Below, piece by piece: positions 5,812 to 13,495 of a stretch of 14,908 nucleotides of DNA. This DNA is from Methanimicrococcus sp034006575 (GTDB taxonomy: Archaea; Halobacteriota; Methanosarcinia; Methanosarcinales; Methanosarcinaceae), in NCBI GenBank assembly GCA_034006575.1, contig JAVESN010000043.1, positions 1 to 14,908 of the forward strand, written 5' to 3'. How positions within the stretch are numbered: position 1 is the first letter of the stretch; every line of letters starts with the position of its first letter. Position numbers and translations under genes: made by a program. The notes beneath the pieces were generated by a model. It was not told the DNA's origin. It worked only from the letters and a program-made list of their open reading frames with translations, and did no database searches.

Positions 5812-7311
5812 ATGGTCAAAACAATTGCTGAAATCAATGAAAAGATTTCTTCGGGCAGCGTTTGCGTTGTCACCGCAGAAGAAATGGCAGACATCGTCGA
5901 TGATATCGGCGCAGAAAAAGCGGCGTCTGAAGTGGATGTCGTGACAACGGGGACGTTTGGCGCGATGTGCTCTTCGGGTGTTTTTTTGAATTTCGGGCAT
6001 TCCGAAATCCCAATAAAAATTACAAAAATGTTTCTAAACGATGTCGAAGCGTACAGCGGTCTTGCGGCGGTTGATTCCTATTTGGGCGCGGCGCAAACAT
6101 CCGAAAAGCTCGGAATAAAATACGGCGGCGCGCACGTCATCGAAGATTTGATTTGCGGCAAAGAAATTGATGTCTTGGCGCACTCTTACGGAACGGATTG
6201 CTATCCGAAAAAAGAGCTGGCGACAACAATCACTTTAGAAGATTTAAATCAAGCCATTATGGTCAATCCGAGAAACGTTTATCAAAAATACGATGCCGCA
6301 ACCAACGGCTCTAAAAAAACGCTTCATACCTATATGGGAAAACTCCTGCCTGATTTTAAAAACGTCACTTATTCCGGCGCCGGCATCCTGTCTCCGCTTT
6401 CCAATGACCCGACTTACCGAACCATCGGCGCGGGAACGAAAATCTTTATAGGCGGCGCCACGGGAACGATTGTCGGCCAGGGAACGCAATGCTCGACCGC
6501 TTCCGGATTCGCGACGCTGATGACGACGGGCGATTTAAAAGAAATGACCAAAGAATACGTGAACGCTTCTTCTTTTACCGGCTACGGGCCGTCTTTGTTT
6601 TTGGGAATCGGCATTCCCATTCCGATATTGGACGCCGATATGGCAAAAGCGACGGCGATTCGAGACGCCGACATCGAGGTCAGCATTAAAGATTACAGCG
6701 TCGGACTGCGTGACCGGCCGGTGGTTCGAAATGCGAATTATGAAGAGCTTCGTTCCGGCAGCCTTCAAATCAACGGAAAAGAAGCCGCCACCTCTTGCAT
6801 GTCAAGCTTTAAAAAATCGCGCCAAGTCGCGGAGGAATTAAAAAGACAGATTGCTTCAGGCACCTTTTTCCTCGGGAAAAACACGACGACGTTGCCCGCT
6901 CGACAATCGACCAAACCCATGAAAGAGACAAACAAAACGCTTTTCGTTCGCGATATTATGAGCCGGGACGTTTTGCAGGTGGAACAAACGGACAGTTTTA
7001 TTGTTGCGGCCAAGCTGATGCGACAAAATGAAAGCAATCATATTTCCGTTGTTTCAAACAAGAAATTGGTCGGCATTATCACATCTTGGGATATTTCAAA
7101 AGCGGTCGCGGACGGAAAAGAGGAAACGGTTGAAGCGTGTATGACAAAAAGCGTTATCACGTGTTTGCCGGAAGAAACGGTTGAAACGGTTGCCAAAAGG
7201 CTGGCGAAATTTAAAATTTCAGCCATTCCCGTAATCGATCATCAACGAAACGTTGTCGGCTTGTTGACAAGCGAGCACATCAGCAAACTTTATACCCGGG
7301 GGAATGTTTGA
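5812..7311 (+). CDS. L-aspartate semialdehyde sulfurtransferase (DUF39 + CBS domains), homocysteine biosynthesis
   Basis: In methanogens this protein, with its ferredoxin partner, turns aspartate semialdehyde and a sulfur donor into homocysteine (family of Methanosarcina acetivorans MA1821). Residues ~1-360 are the DUF39 (COG1900) domain. C53 in TFGAMCSSG and C130 in HSYGTDCYP sit one residue from the positions reported as persulfide-forming cysteines in MA1821 (Cys54, Cys131), so both look conserved; C115 is another cysteine. Two CBS domains follow (about 380-433 and 442-499; VRDIMSRDV and EACMTKSV begin them), suggesting binding of an adenosyl ligand such as SAM or ATP, and so feedback control. 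A short linker with extra Lys/Thr separates the two parts. At 499 residues the length fits the fused form. The stop codon overlaps or abuts the next gene. Confidence 0.93.
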   Translation: MVKTIAEINEKISSGSVCVVTAEEMADIVDDIGAEKAASEVDVVTTGTFGAMCSSGVFLNFGHSEIPIKITKMFLNDVEAYSGLAAVDSYLGAAQTSEKLGIKYGGAHVIEDLICGKEIDVLAHSYGTDCYPKKELATTITLEDLNQAIMVNPRNVYQKYDAATNGSKKTLHTYMGKLLPDFKNVTYSGAGILSPLSNDPTYRTIGAGTKIFIGGATGTIVGQGTQCSTASGFATLMTTGDLKEMTKEYVNASSFTGYGPSLFLGIGIPIPILDADMAKATAIRDADIEVSIKDYSVGLRDRPVVRNANYEELRSGSLQINGKEAATSCMSSFKKSRQVAEELKRQIASGTFFLGKNTTTLPARQSTKPMKETNKTLFVRDIMSRDVLQVEQTDSFIVAAKLMRQNESNHISVVSNKKLVGIITSWDISKAVADGKEETVEACMTKSVITCLPEETVETVAKRLAKFKISAIPVIDHQRNVVGLLTSEHISKLYTRGNV

Positions 7312-7312
7312 A

Positions 7313-7711
7313 ATGAAAATTAAAGTGAATTTTCCGGAAAAATGCGTCAAGTCGCCGATGTTATCGGAAATTATTTTAAAAACCGGAATTCTCGTCAGTA
7401 TCGTATCGTCTCACGTGGATTCAAAAGGAGGAGAAATGATTCTTGATATTCTTGACAGCAATTACGAGCTGGTCAAAGAATCTTTTGAATCGCGCGGCGC
7501 TTTTGTCTCAACGTTTAACGCTTTTATTCGCAGAAACGAAGACGAATGCGTGGATTGCGGCGCCTGCATTTCCGTTTGCCCGTCTCATGTTTTTGGGTAT
7601 TCGGAGGATTGGAGCTTAACAATGGACATGCAAAAATGCGTTCGATGCGCCCTTTGCATTGATATGTGCCCGCACCAAGCGTTGGCGCTTGAAGAAACGG
7701 ATTTGGAATAA
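7313..7711 (+). CDS. NIL-domain ferredoxin, partner of the homocysteine synthase
   Basis: Small two-domain electron-transfer protein, family of M. acetivorans MA1822. The first ~70 residues form an NIL domain (the fold seen at the end of methionine ABC transporter ATPases). Two 4Fe-4S motifs follow, CVDCGACISVCP and CVRCALCIDMCP (Cys 79, 82, 85, 89 and 109, 112, 115, 119 counted from this start). It likely supplies electrons for reducing persulfides or the thioaldehyde in homocysteine formation. An in-frame ATG at 7304 overlaps the DUF39 stop, but the G-rich site at 7298-7303 touches it; spacing of nine bases favours the ATG at 7313, one base after the stop. Translational coupling is likely. 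A T-rich repeat array follows. Confidence 0.92.
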   Translation: MKIKVNFPEKCVKSPMLSEIILKTGILVSIVSSHVDSKGGEMILDILDSNYELVKESFESRGAFVSTFNAFIRRNEDECVDCGACISVCPSHVFGYSEDWSLTMDMQKCVRCALCIDMCPHQALALEETDLE

Positions 7712-8045
7712 ATTCATTCGTTTCCGTTTTCTTTTTTTTACTTTTATTTCATTTTTATTTCGTTTTAATTTTTTTATTTCGTTTTAATTTTTTTATTTCA
7801 TTTTTATTTCGTTTTAATTTTTTTATTTCGTTTTAATTTTTTTATTTCGTTTTAATTTTTTTATTTCATTTTTATTTCGTTTTAATTTTTTTATTTTTTG
7901 AAAGAAAATCCTTCTTACTTTTTGACGCATTTTTTATTTCAATTGCCGTTTATTTCCTTTTTTTAAAGCCGTTAAATACTTTTTGTTTTTGATTTTTTCA
8001 ATCCTTTTATGAATTTCGCGGCTTTTTTCTGAGTGAGGTGAAAGA
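7712..8045 (+). other. T-rich spacer after the homocysteine operon
   Basis: No gene is seen. The first part is the T-rich tandem array described separately, most likely the operon's oligo-U terminator. The rest (~7900-8030) is AT-rich and should hold the promoter of the next gene; its Shine-Dalgarno site gaggtg is at 8035-8040. Confidence 0.7.
7746..7892 (+). repeat. Composite T-rich tandem repeat (19-bp and 11-bp units)
   Basis: Two unit types alternate: atttcattttt (11 bp; 7746, 7795, 7863) and atttcgttttaattttttt (19 bp; 7757, 7776, 7806, 7825, 7844, 7874). The order is short, long, long, short, long, long, long, short, long, so a higher-order unit was duplicated and then varied. Confidence 0.9.
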
Positions 8046-8429
8046 GTGAAAAAAGAAACTCAAATTATTTTCATTTTATTTTTCATGGCGTTTTCAACGC
8101 TTTTTCTTCTTTATGCCGCGGTTTTGGGGGATTCCTCCGTTTCGGAAGAGCCTGTTATTCCGACTTTAAACGACGTCGGAAAAACGGTTTATGTGGAGGG
8201 AGTTGTTTTGAACAAACGCTCCACTTTCAAAGGAGGGCACCTTATCGTCAACATCGAATGCAGCGATCACACGGTTTTGCCGATTTTTATTCCCAACGCG
8301 TCCGGCGCGGATTCTATTTCCGGGCAGGTTGAAATCAACGACGTGGTCGGCGTAAAAGGAACCGTTGAAGAATACAACGAAACATTGGAGCTTGTTTTGA
8401 AAAACAAAGACCATTTTAAAATTTTGTGA
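8046..8429 (+). CDS. Membrane-anchored OB-fold protein of unknown function
   Basis: A 127-residue protein. Residues ~7-27 are a single hydrophobic segment (IIFILFFMAF and onwards) after a short Lys-containing head, acting as a signal anchor or signal peptide; there is no lipobox cysteine. Residues ~40-127 look like an OB fold: VGKTVYVEGVV, then VNIECSDHTVLPIFIP, then VVGVKGTVEEYNETLEL, the pattern of the nucleic-acid-binding tRNA/helicase-type OB domain also found fused to archaeal membrane or exported proteins. The start is GTG at 8046, supported by gaggtg five bases upstream. Ligand and role are unknown; cell-surface DNA binding or a structural role are both possible. It appears to be a single-gene unit. 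Confidence 0.75.
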   Translation: MKKETQIIFILFFMAFSTLFLLYAAVLGDSSVSEEPVIPTLNDVGKTVYVEGVVLNKRSTFKGGHLIVNIECSDHTVLPIFIPNASGADSISGQVEINDVVGVKGTVEEYNETLELVLKNKDHFKIL

Positions 8430-8542
8430 CTCACATATAAATTATTTTACCGCACGCATCATCAAATATATATCATATAACAAGATATATTTCCAATTGA
8501 ACAAATATCGTTCGCCGTTTGATTTTCTAAATAACGGATAAA

Positions 8543-8578
8543 CCGGTTTCGAATACGATGGAAACGAATCGAAATCGG
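8543..8578 (+). promoter_or_regulatory. Possible leader hairpin before the small ORF
   Basis: ccggtttcg (8543-8551) pairs with cgaaatcgg (8570-8578), nine pairs including one G-U. A competing stem is gtttc (8546-8550) with gaaac (8561-8565). It lies 29 bases before the small ORF at 8608 and about 105 bases after a TATA-like tataaatt (~8436), so it would be in the leader RNA. Confidence 0.35.
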
Positions 8579-8607
8579 ATTACAATTTAATTTACAGATG
8601 ATGAATC

Positions 8608-8796
8608 ATGTTCACAATGGAAAATACTGAGGGTTTCAGTCAAAAGGTTTTAGACCAAATGAACGCCGAAGTCAAAGAAAAAATGAAAAAAATTGATTCC
8701 AAATCAAAAGATTATAAAATAAAATTGGCAGAAATAGAAGATGAAATATTTGACGACTATTGTTCAAATTCATTTTCTCCTTCCATGAAATTTTGA
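8608..8796 (+). CDS. Small charged hypothetical protein
   Basis: A 62-residue, Lys/Glu/Asp-rich, probably helical protein with no family recognised. The middle (about residues 16-50) is rich in alternating Lys and Glu/Asp and could form a short coiled coil; one cysteine sits near the end (C52). An in-frame ATG at 8617 is an alternative start. Support for a real gene is indirect: codons look ordinary, a TATA-like element lies upstream, a possible leader hairpin precedes it, and a strong hairpin terminator lies 25 bases after the stop. The alternative is that the transcript is a noncoding RNA. Confidence 0.45.
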   Translation: MFTMENTEGFSQKVLDQMNAEVKEKMKKIDSKSKDYKIKLAEIEDEIFDDYCSNSFSPSMKF

Positions 8797-8820
8797 TTTT
8801 GTCAAAAAAATATTTAAAAT

Positions 8821-8862
8821 AACAAAGGAGAAATCCTTTGTTTTTATTTTTTGTTTCGTTTT
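8821..8862 (+). terminator. Intrinsic-type terminator after the small ORF
   Basis: A perfect 9-bp stem, aacaaagga / tcctttgtt (8821-8829 and 8834-8842), closes a GAAA tetraloop and is followed by a T-rich run. This bacterial-looking hairpin-plus-U-tract is unusually well formed for this window. Confidence 0.8.
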
Positions 8863-8931
8863 CCTTTTCGTTTTGTTTCCTTTTCGTTTTGTTTTCGTTT
8901 TTTAAAACAGGTTCTATCAAAACGTTTTTAG

Positions 8932-8973
8932 ATAAAAAATAAAAAATAAAAAATGTTTTTCTCTTTTTAAGAG
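8932..8973 (-). terminator. Probable terminator of the DUF1294 gene
   Basis: On the complement, a small hairpin (ctctt/aagag at 8961-8973) is followed by three or more TTTTTTA blocks (8932-8953), giving a U-rich 3' end about 50-85 bases after the DUF1294 stop. Confidence 0.5.
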
Positions 8974-9018
8974 GTCGCTTTGTTCCGCCAAGGGTTTTTT
9001 AAATTATCGGATCCGTTC

Positions 9019-9303
9019 TCACAAAAACGTAACGAATGCGCCGATGAGAAGAATATGTATCAAAAGGAATAACGGAACCATGTATGTAAACGGTTTTTTC
9101 TGAGTTTTATGTCTGAAAATCATCATGCCGGCATACGCGCCAAACGGGCCGAAGAAAGCGGCGATTAAAAGTGATTTTTCAGGAACGCGCCATCGGTTTA
9201 AAGACGCTTTCGCCTTATCCAAGCCGTACAAACCAAAAACAAGGGTGTTTAACAGGAGATAAACCCCGAGTAAAATCATAATATTTGAAGTCCATTCAAT
9301 CAT
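9019..9303 (-). CDS. DUF1294 family small membrane protein
   Basis: A 94-residue integral membrane protein with three likely membrane segments (about 7-27, 44-63, 73-93). The family core is clear: YGLDKAKA (26-33), RWRVPEKSLL (37-46), GPFGAYAGM (52-60) and the basic loop FRHKTQKKPF (63-72), which in DUF1294 proteins sits between the second and third helices. Length is normal for the family. Function is unknown. It is transcribed alone, convergent with the small ORF and followed by a T-rich terminator on its own strand. Confidence 0.9.
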   Translation of the reverse strand: MIEWTSNIMILLGVYLLLNTLVFGLYGLDKAKASLNRWRVPEKSLLIAAFFGPFGAYAGMMIFRHKTQKKPFTYMVPLFLLIHILLIGAFVTFL

Positions 9304-9596
9304 AAAATGGAAATCTCATTATTCGATAAATAGATGATGGCAGGATTTATTTTTAAATAACAGATATTATCAAACAAACCTTTGCGATTTCTTTTATTTC
9401 CGCTTTTTAAAAATCATTATTTTTCGCTATTCAGATACGGTTTATTTTTGCCGAAACGGGTGAAATGAAAAAGAAATAAAAGAAAAAAATGAAAGAAAAA
9501 AATGAAAGAAAAAAATGAAAGAAAAAAATGAAAGAAAAAAAGAAGAAGGGGAGGAGAAAAAAGAGAGAAGAAGAAAGAGAATAAAAAAATATTCTC
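9304..9596. other. AT-rich spacer between DUF1294 and enolase
   Basis: No gene is seen. The left part should carry the DUF1294 promoter. The right part is purine-rich on the + strand and therefore T/C-rich in the sense of enolase, whose transcript ends here. Confidence 0.6.
9490..9541 (-). repeat. 13-bp tandem repeat downstream of enolase
   Basis: Four copies of tgaaagaaaaaaa on the + strand (9490, 9503, 9516, 9529). In the sense of the enolase transcript this is T-rich (tttttttctttca units), so it is a probable oligo-U terminator region. Confidence 0.8.
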
Positions 9597-10883
9597 TTAA
9601 ATGCGGATATATTCTCCGGCGTCTCCCAGTTCTTCTTCGATTCGAAGCATTTGGTTATATTTTGCCGTTCGCTCGCCGCGGGCGGGAGCGCCGGTTTTAA
9701 TCATGTCGGCGCCGAGCGCAACGGATAAATCGGAAATGGTTGTGTCTTCCGTCTCGGCCGATCTGTGGCTGACAAAAAGGGAAAGGCCGTTTCTTGTGGC
9801 CATCGTCGCCGCGTCAATGGCTTCTGAGAGGGAGCCGATTTGATTCACTTTTAATAAAAGACCGCTGGCAGCGTTTGAAGCAATGCCTTTTGCGATTCTT
9901 TCGGGATTGGTCACGAACAAATCGTCGCCGACAATAATCGTTTCCCAAAGTTCGCTCGTTAAATTTTCAAAATCCTCAAAAGAATCTTCAAAAAACGGAT
10001 CCTCGATGGATAAAATCGGATAACTGTTGACCAAATCGATATAATACGCCGTTAATTCTTCGGAAGACATCGCTTCGCCGTCCACTTTGTAATTCTCCCC
10101 GTCATAAAATTCGGAAGCGGCCGCGTCCAGACCGATTTTAATTTCATTGTCGGAATATCCGGCGCGCTCAATGGCAATCATCAAAGCGTCCAAAGCTTCG
10201 GCCGTTTTTTCCATTTTCGGAGCGTAACCGCCCTCATAACCGACATTGGTGGAAGAAGCGCCGTAGGATTCATTCAAATATTTGCCGAGCGCGTGATACG
10301 TTTCTGCGCCCATTTGCATGGCTTGTGAAAATGTTTCGGCTCCGACCGGCTGAATCATAAATTCTTGAATGGCCAAATCATTTCCGGCGTGTTTGCCGCC
10401 GTTTAAAACGTTGAGCGTCGGAACCGGAAGGGTAAAAGCGTTTGAACCGCCGATATATCTGTAAAGCGGCAAATTCGATTCGGCGGCGGCGGCTTTCGCA
10501 ACGGCCATGGAAACGCCCAAAATCGCGTTTGCGCCGAGAACGGATTTGTTTTGAGTTCCGTCCAGCTCAAGCATACTCATGTCGATTTCACGCTGCATGC
10601 GGCAGTCATAACCGATTAAAATATCGGAAATCTTAGAAACGTTTTCAACCGCTTTTAAAACCCCTTTGCCGTTATATCGTTTTGAATCTCCGTCGCGAAG
10701 TTCTAAGGCTTCATGCGTTCCTGTTGATGCGCCCGACGGAACGGACGCGCGTCCAAATCCGTTTTCCGTAATAACGTCCACTTCAATCGTCGGATTTCCG
10801 CGTGAATCTAAAATCTCGCGCGCTTTTATATTGCGAATCACAAAACGTTCCGCATCATTGTAACCTAAAATTTTCATAAACAT
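9597..10883 (-). CDS. eno: Enolase (phosphopyruvate hydratase)
   Basis: Interconverts 2-phosphoglycerate and phosphoenolpyruvate; in methanogens it mainly serves gluconeogenesis from pyruvate. AREILDSRGNPT (21-32) and VPSGASTG (48-55) give the mobile loop. E174 and E217 (VGYEGGY) match the acid-side glutamates. D253, E294 (IEDPF) and D320 (VGDDL) match the Mg ligands. K345 (LLKVNQIGS) is the catalytic base and SHRSAETED (372-380) the lid signature. At 428 residues it is full length. The ATG at 10883 is followed by a second ATG at 10877 with cggg six bases before it, so the protein may start at residue 3. The short N-terminal extension before the conserved core is typical of Methanosarcina enolases. 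A TATA-like ctttataaat on the complement (10958-10967) is a likely promoter. Confidence 0.98.
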   Translation of the reverse strand: MFMKILGYNDAERFVIRNIKAREILDSRGNPTIEVDVITENGFGRASVPSGASTGTHEALELRDGDSKRYNGKGVLKAVENVSKISDILIGYDCRMQREIDMSMLELDGTQNKSVLGANAILGVSMAVAKAAAAESNLPLYRYIGGSNAFTLPVPTLNVLNGGKHAGNDLAIQEFMIQPVGAETFSQAMQMGAETYHALGKYLNESYGASSTNVGYEGGYAPKMEKTAEALDALMIAIERAGYSDNEIKIGLDAAASEFYDGENYKVDGEAMSSEELTAYYIDLVNSYPILSIEDPFFEDSFEDFENLTSELWETIIVGDDLFVTNPERIAKGIASNAASGLLLKVNQIGSLSEAIDAATMATRNGLSLFVSHRSAETEDTTISDLSVALGADMIKTGAPARGERTAKYNQMLRIEEELGDAGEYIRI

Positions 10884-11099
10884 CCCGTAAAAGTTATTTA
10901 AATGAATTTGATTTTAATTTGAATAAGTTCGTTTTTAATTTATATTGGTCGTTTTTGATTTATAAAGATAGTTTTTGGTTTTATAAAAATATTTGTTTGA
11001 ATAAATGAAAATTGAATTTTGAAACGATTTTCAATTTTTCAAAAGAATGAAAGTACGGCTAAAAAGAACGGAATGTATAAATTTGTTTCTTCTCTTTTT

Positions 11100-12176
11100 T
11101 TAAAAATGAATGTCGGGAGGACAAAAGAGCGGAACTTTTTGACGGCAGTTTGAACAGACGAATTCGTTCTCCGATTTTTCCAAATGAACGGATTCCCCGA
11201 ATGAATAAACGCGGTTGATCAGCAAAGCTTGGCAATTCGGGCAATATGTGTTTTTATATTCCGATATCGTATTTCCGATATAAACATAATCCAGCCCCGC
11301 GGATTGATAAACGGCGCGTATTTTATTTAAGGTCGAATCCGGCGTTCTCGGCGTTTGTTCCATTTTATAATGCGGCAAAAACGCGTTTAAATGAATCGGC
11401 ACTTCTTTTCCGAGGCGAGAGGAGATCCATTCGGCCGCGGCTTTGGCTTCGGAAACGTCATCGTTCATTCCGGGAATAATCAGCGTTACAATTTCGATGT
11501 GCAAATTCAATTCTTTCGCTTTTAAAACGGATTCTAAAACCGGATCGAGTTTGGCGGAACAAATATCCGAATAAAAAGAATCGGAAAAACTTTTTAAATC
11601 CACGCAATACCCGTCAATATGCGGCGCCAGCATTTCCAAGGCTTCCGGCGTCAAATATCCGTTTGTGACCAAAACGACCGACAACTCACTTTTTTGAGCC
11701 AAAACCGCCAGGTCATAAACGAATTCAAACCAAACCGCCGGCTCGTTATAAGTCAGCGAAACGGATTTTGTTTCCAGTAAAAGTGCGCGTGTTACCACTT
11801 CTTCGGGCGTTATTATTTCGCCGAATCGATTTTGATTTTTATTCCGATAGAGAGATTCGTAAACGGGGCTTGACGGCATGGAGATTTTGTGGTTTTGACA
11901 ATTTAAACAGCGGAAATTGCAACCGAAAGTGCCCAGAGAATAAGTCGTCGTTCCCGGTAAAAAATGATAAAGCGGTTTTTTTTCAATCGGGTCAATCGCT
12001 TCGGAAGATACAAAACCGTAATTGAGAGCGTAAAGCGTCCCCCCGATATTTTTTCGAACGCGGCAAAATCCTGTTTTGTCGGGCGCAATCACACATTTTC
12101 GAGCGCATACACCGCATCGAACGTTGCCGGAGGAATACTTTTCATACAAAAGCGCTTCTTTGACGGGGGAAATCAC
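11100..12176 (-). CDS. amrS: AmmeMemoRadiSam system radical SAM enzyme
   Basis: Radical SAM protein of the AMMECR1-MEMO-radical SAM trio, whose reaction remains unclear. The cluster motif CNFRCLNCQN holds C86, C90 and C93 (CX3CX2C) and is preceded by YSLGTFG, as in pyruvate-formate-lyase-activase-like members. An N-terminal cysteine set (C21, C24, C28, C38; CGVCARKC and GFC) is typical of this family. C-terminal cysteines (C312, C315, C341, C344) could bind zinc or another cluster. Other family landmarks include LTYNEPAVWFE (141-151), VDLKSF (192-197) and LIIPGMND (232-239). Length (358) is normal. The start is GTG at 12176, inside the stop of the upstream gene (GTGA, 4-bp overlap), so translation is probably coupled. 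AMMECR1 and MEMO partners are not in this window. Confidence 0.93.
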   Translation of the reverse strand: MISPVKEALLYEKYSSGNVRCGVCARKCVIAPDKTGFCRVRKNIGGTLYALNYGFVSSEAIDPIEKKPLYHFLPGTTTYSLGTFGCNFRCLNCQNHKISMPSSPVYESLYRNKNQNRFGEIITPEEVVTRALLLETKSVSLTYNEPAVWFEFVYDLAVLAQKSELSVVLVTNGYLTPEALEMLAPHIDGYCVDLKSFSDSFYSDICSAKLDPVLESVLKAKELNLHIEIVTLIIPGMNDDVSEAKAAAEWISSRLGKEVPIHLNAFLPHYKMEQTPRTPDSTLNKIRAVYQSAGLDYVYIGNTISEYKNTYCPNCQALLINRVYSFGESVHLEKSENEFVCSNCRQKVPLFCPPDIHF

Positions 12177-13045
12177 GGAAGAATCACCGAACCCGTATTT
12201 TTTGCAGAATCAGACTCTTTTACCGCATTTGATTTTTTTACTTCATCGGATATTTTTACCTTATTAGATTCTTTTACCGCATCGGATTTTTTTACTTCAT
12301 CGGATTTTTTTACCTCATCTGATTTTTTTACCGTATCGGACTCTTTTACCGTATCGGATTCATTTTTGCCGACGAGCTCGGCTTCTAAAATATCATAAAA
12401 TCCGTAAGTGTTGTGCCAGCGAATGTTTGTTTTAATCGGTCGGATCCGTTTTTTAAAAAACGGCGCGTCCAAGACGGCGGTTTCATATTCTCCGCCTTCG
12501 CCCGCGATGTGTAAATATTTGGTTTTATGAAGGCGTTTTAAATCCGAAAGGGAATCGTTATTGATTTTTCGGCCGAGCCAGGTTTGATCCAATCCGTCCG
12601 CCGCCACCGCCGCGAATCGGATGTCCATTCCGGAGTGAATCATTTCTAAAAGCAATGAAACGGAATCATATTTCCAAAGCGGGGTGAACGATTCTACGTT
12701 TAATGTTTCGCAAATTTTTTCAATGCGGCTTTTTTGATATTCGGATTCGATTGCGCCGGAACAAACGCCTCGGATTTGGTATTTCAAAATCGCCAAAGAA
12801 ACGGCGTCTTTCATTTCGTTTAATTCTTCCTCTTTGACGCCTTTTGTGGTTTTTTGAATCAGCGGGATTTCAGACGCTTCCGCGATGAGAGAAACCAAAT
12901 CGGTGTTGACGGAATGAAACATATACGATTCTTTGTTTTCGGGAATCAAACAAATAAAACAGGAGATTTCGTAACCTTCTTCAATCATTTTTAAAACGGA
13001 AAAAACGGAGTCTTTCCCGCCCGAAACCAAAGCTGCAATTTTCAT
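12173..13045 (-). CDS. Dph6-family ATP-dependent ligase (diphthine--ammonia ligase type) with repeat tail
   Basis: PP-loop (N-type ATP pyrophosphatase) protein. The ATP loop VSGGKDS is at 7-13, SGAIESEYQKSRIE (96-109) and WKYDS follow, and GEGGEYETAVLDAP (182-195) is the family signature. Dph6 makes the last amide of diphthamide on elongation factor 2 in eukaryotes; archaeal members of this MJ0570-like family are assumed to do the same. The core ends near residue 226. The remaining ~64 residues are nine 6-residue repeats (KSDEVK type, 229-282) plus a short end, probably disordered and absent from relatives. ATG at 13045. Its stop overlaps the amrS start by 4 bp, giving a two-gene operon. An uncharacterised role other than EF2 modification is possible. 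Confidence 0.85.
   Translation of the reverse strand: MKIAALVSGGKDSVFSVLKMIEEGYEISCFICLIPENKESYMFHSVNTDLVSLIAEASEIPLIQKTTKGVKEEELNEMKDAVSLAILKYQIRGVCSGAIESEYQKSRIEKICETLNVESFTPLWKYDSVSLLLEMIHSGMDIRFAAVAADGLDQTWLGRKINNDSLSDLKRLHKTKYLHIAGEGGEYETAVLDAPFFKKRIRPIKTNIRWHNTYGFYDILEAELVGKNESDTVKESDTVKKSDEVKKSDEVKKSDAVKESNKVKISDEVKKSNAVKESDSAKNTGSVILP
12200..12361 (-). repeat. 18-bp in-frame tandem repeat in the Dph6-family tail (9 units)
   Basis: Nine units of 18 bp encode 6-residue blocks of the form K/E-S-D/N-x-V-K. Units vary at one or two codons. The array lies just before the stop codon, so it lengthens the C-terminus without breaking the catalytic core or the overlap with amrS. Confidence 0.9.
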
Positions 13046-13495
13046 GATTCTTTCCTTTCCGATTTGTAAATTTTTGAAATATCAATTATAAACGTTCTTT
13101 ATCAAATAATCAATTATTCTTAAAATATTAAAATGGAGCGGCAAACCGGAGTGAAAATAAAAAAGAAATTGAACTTCGCGAAAACAAGCGCGCCGGCAAT
13201 GAAAATCCCTCTTTATCCTTAAGATTTAAAAAAAGATTGGGGAGGCGGAGAACTTCGTCAAAAATCATTCGAAAAAATTTCTTGTCAATTTAAAAATGGA
13301 AAAATCATAAAATGGGGAATCACAGAGTAAGGAATCACAGAGTGAGGAATCACAGAGTGAGGAATCACAGAGTGAGGAATCACAGAGTGAGGAATCACAG
13401 AGTGAGGAATCACAGAGTAAGGAATCACAGAGTGAGGAATCATAGAGTAAAGAATCACGGAATGAAGAACTTTTGGAATGAGGCTTTTTAAAAAT
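13046..13495. other. Spacer between the Dph6-family gene and the PfkB gene
   Basis: No convincing gene. It carries the promoter of the Dph6-family/amrS operon near its left end (AT-rich 13080-13130) and the 15-bp array on the right. A 29-codon frame at 13133-13222 (+) and a G-rich site ggggagg (~13240) are not enough to call a gene. Confidence 0.6.
13316..13465 (+). repeat. 15-bp tandem repeat downstream of the PfkB gene (10 units)
   Basis: Units of ggaatcacagagtga start every 15 bases at 13316, 13331 and on to 13436; the last units are degenerate (agaatcacggaatga at 13451). Copies are identical or differ by one base, often gtaa for gtga. There are no spacers, so it is not a CRISPR array. 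Confidence 0.95.

Noticed and set aside
13133..13222. 29-codon ORF in the spacer before the Dph6-family gene
   Set aside because: No ribosome-binding site, no recognisable family, and too short to support.
13316..13465. Possible CRISPR array
   Set aside because: Units are 15 bp, directly abutting, with no spacers and no cas genes.
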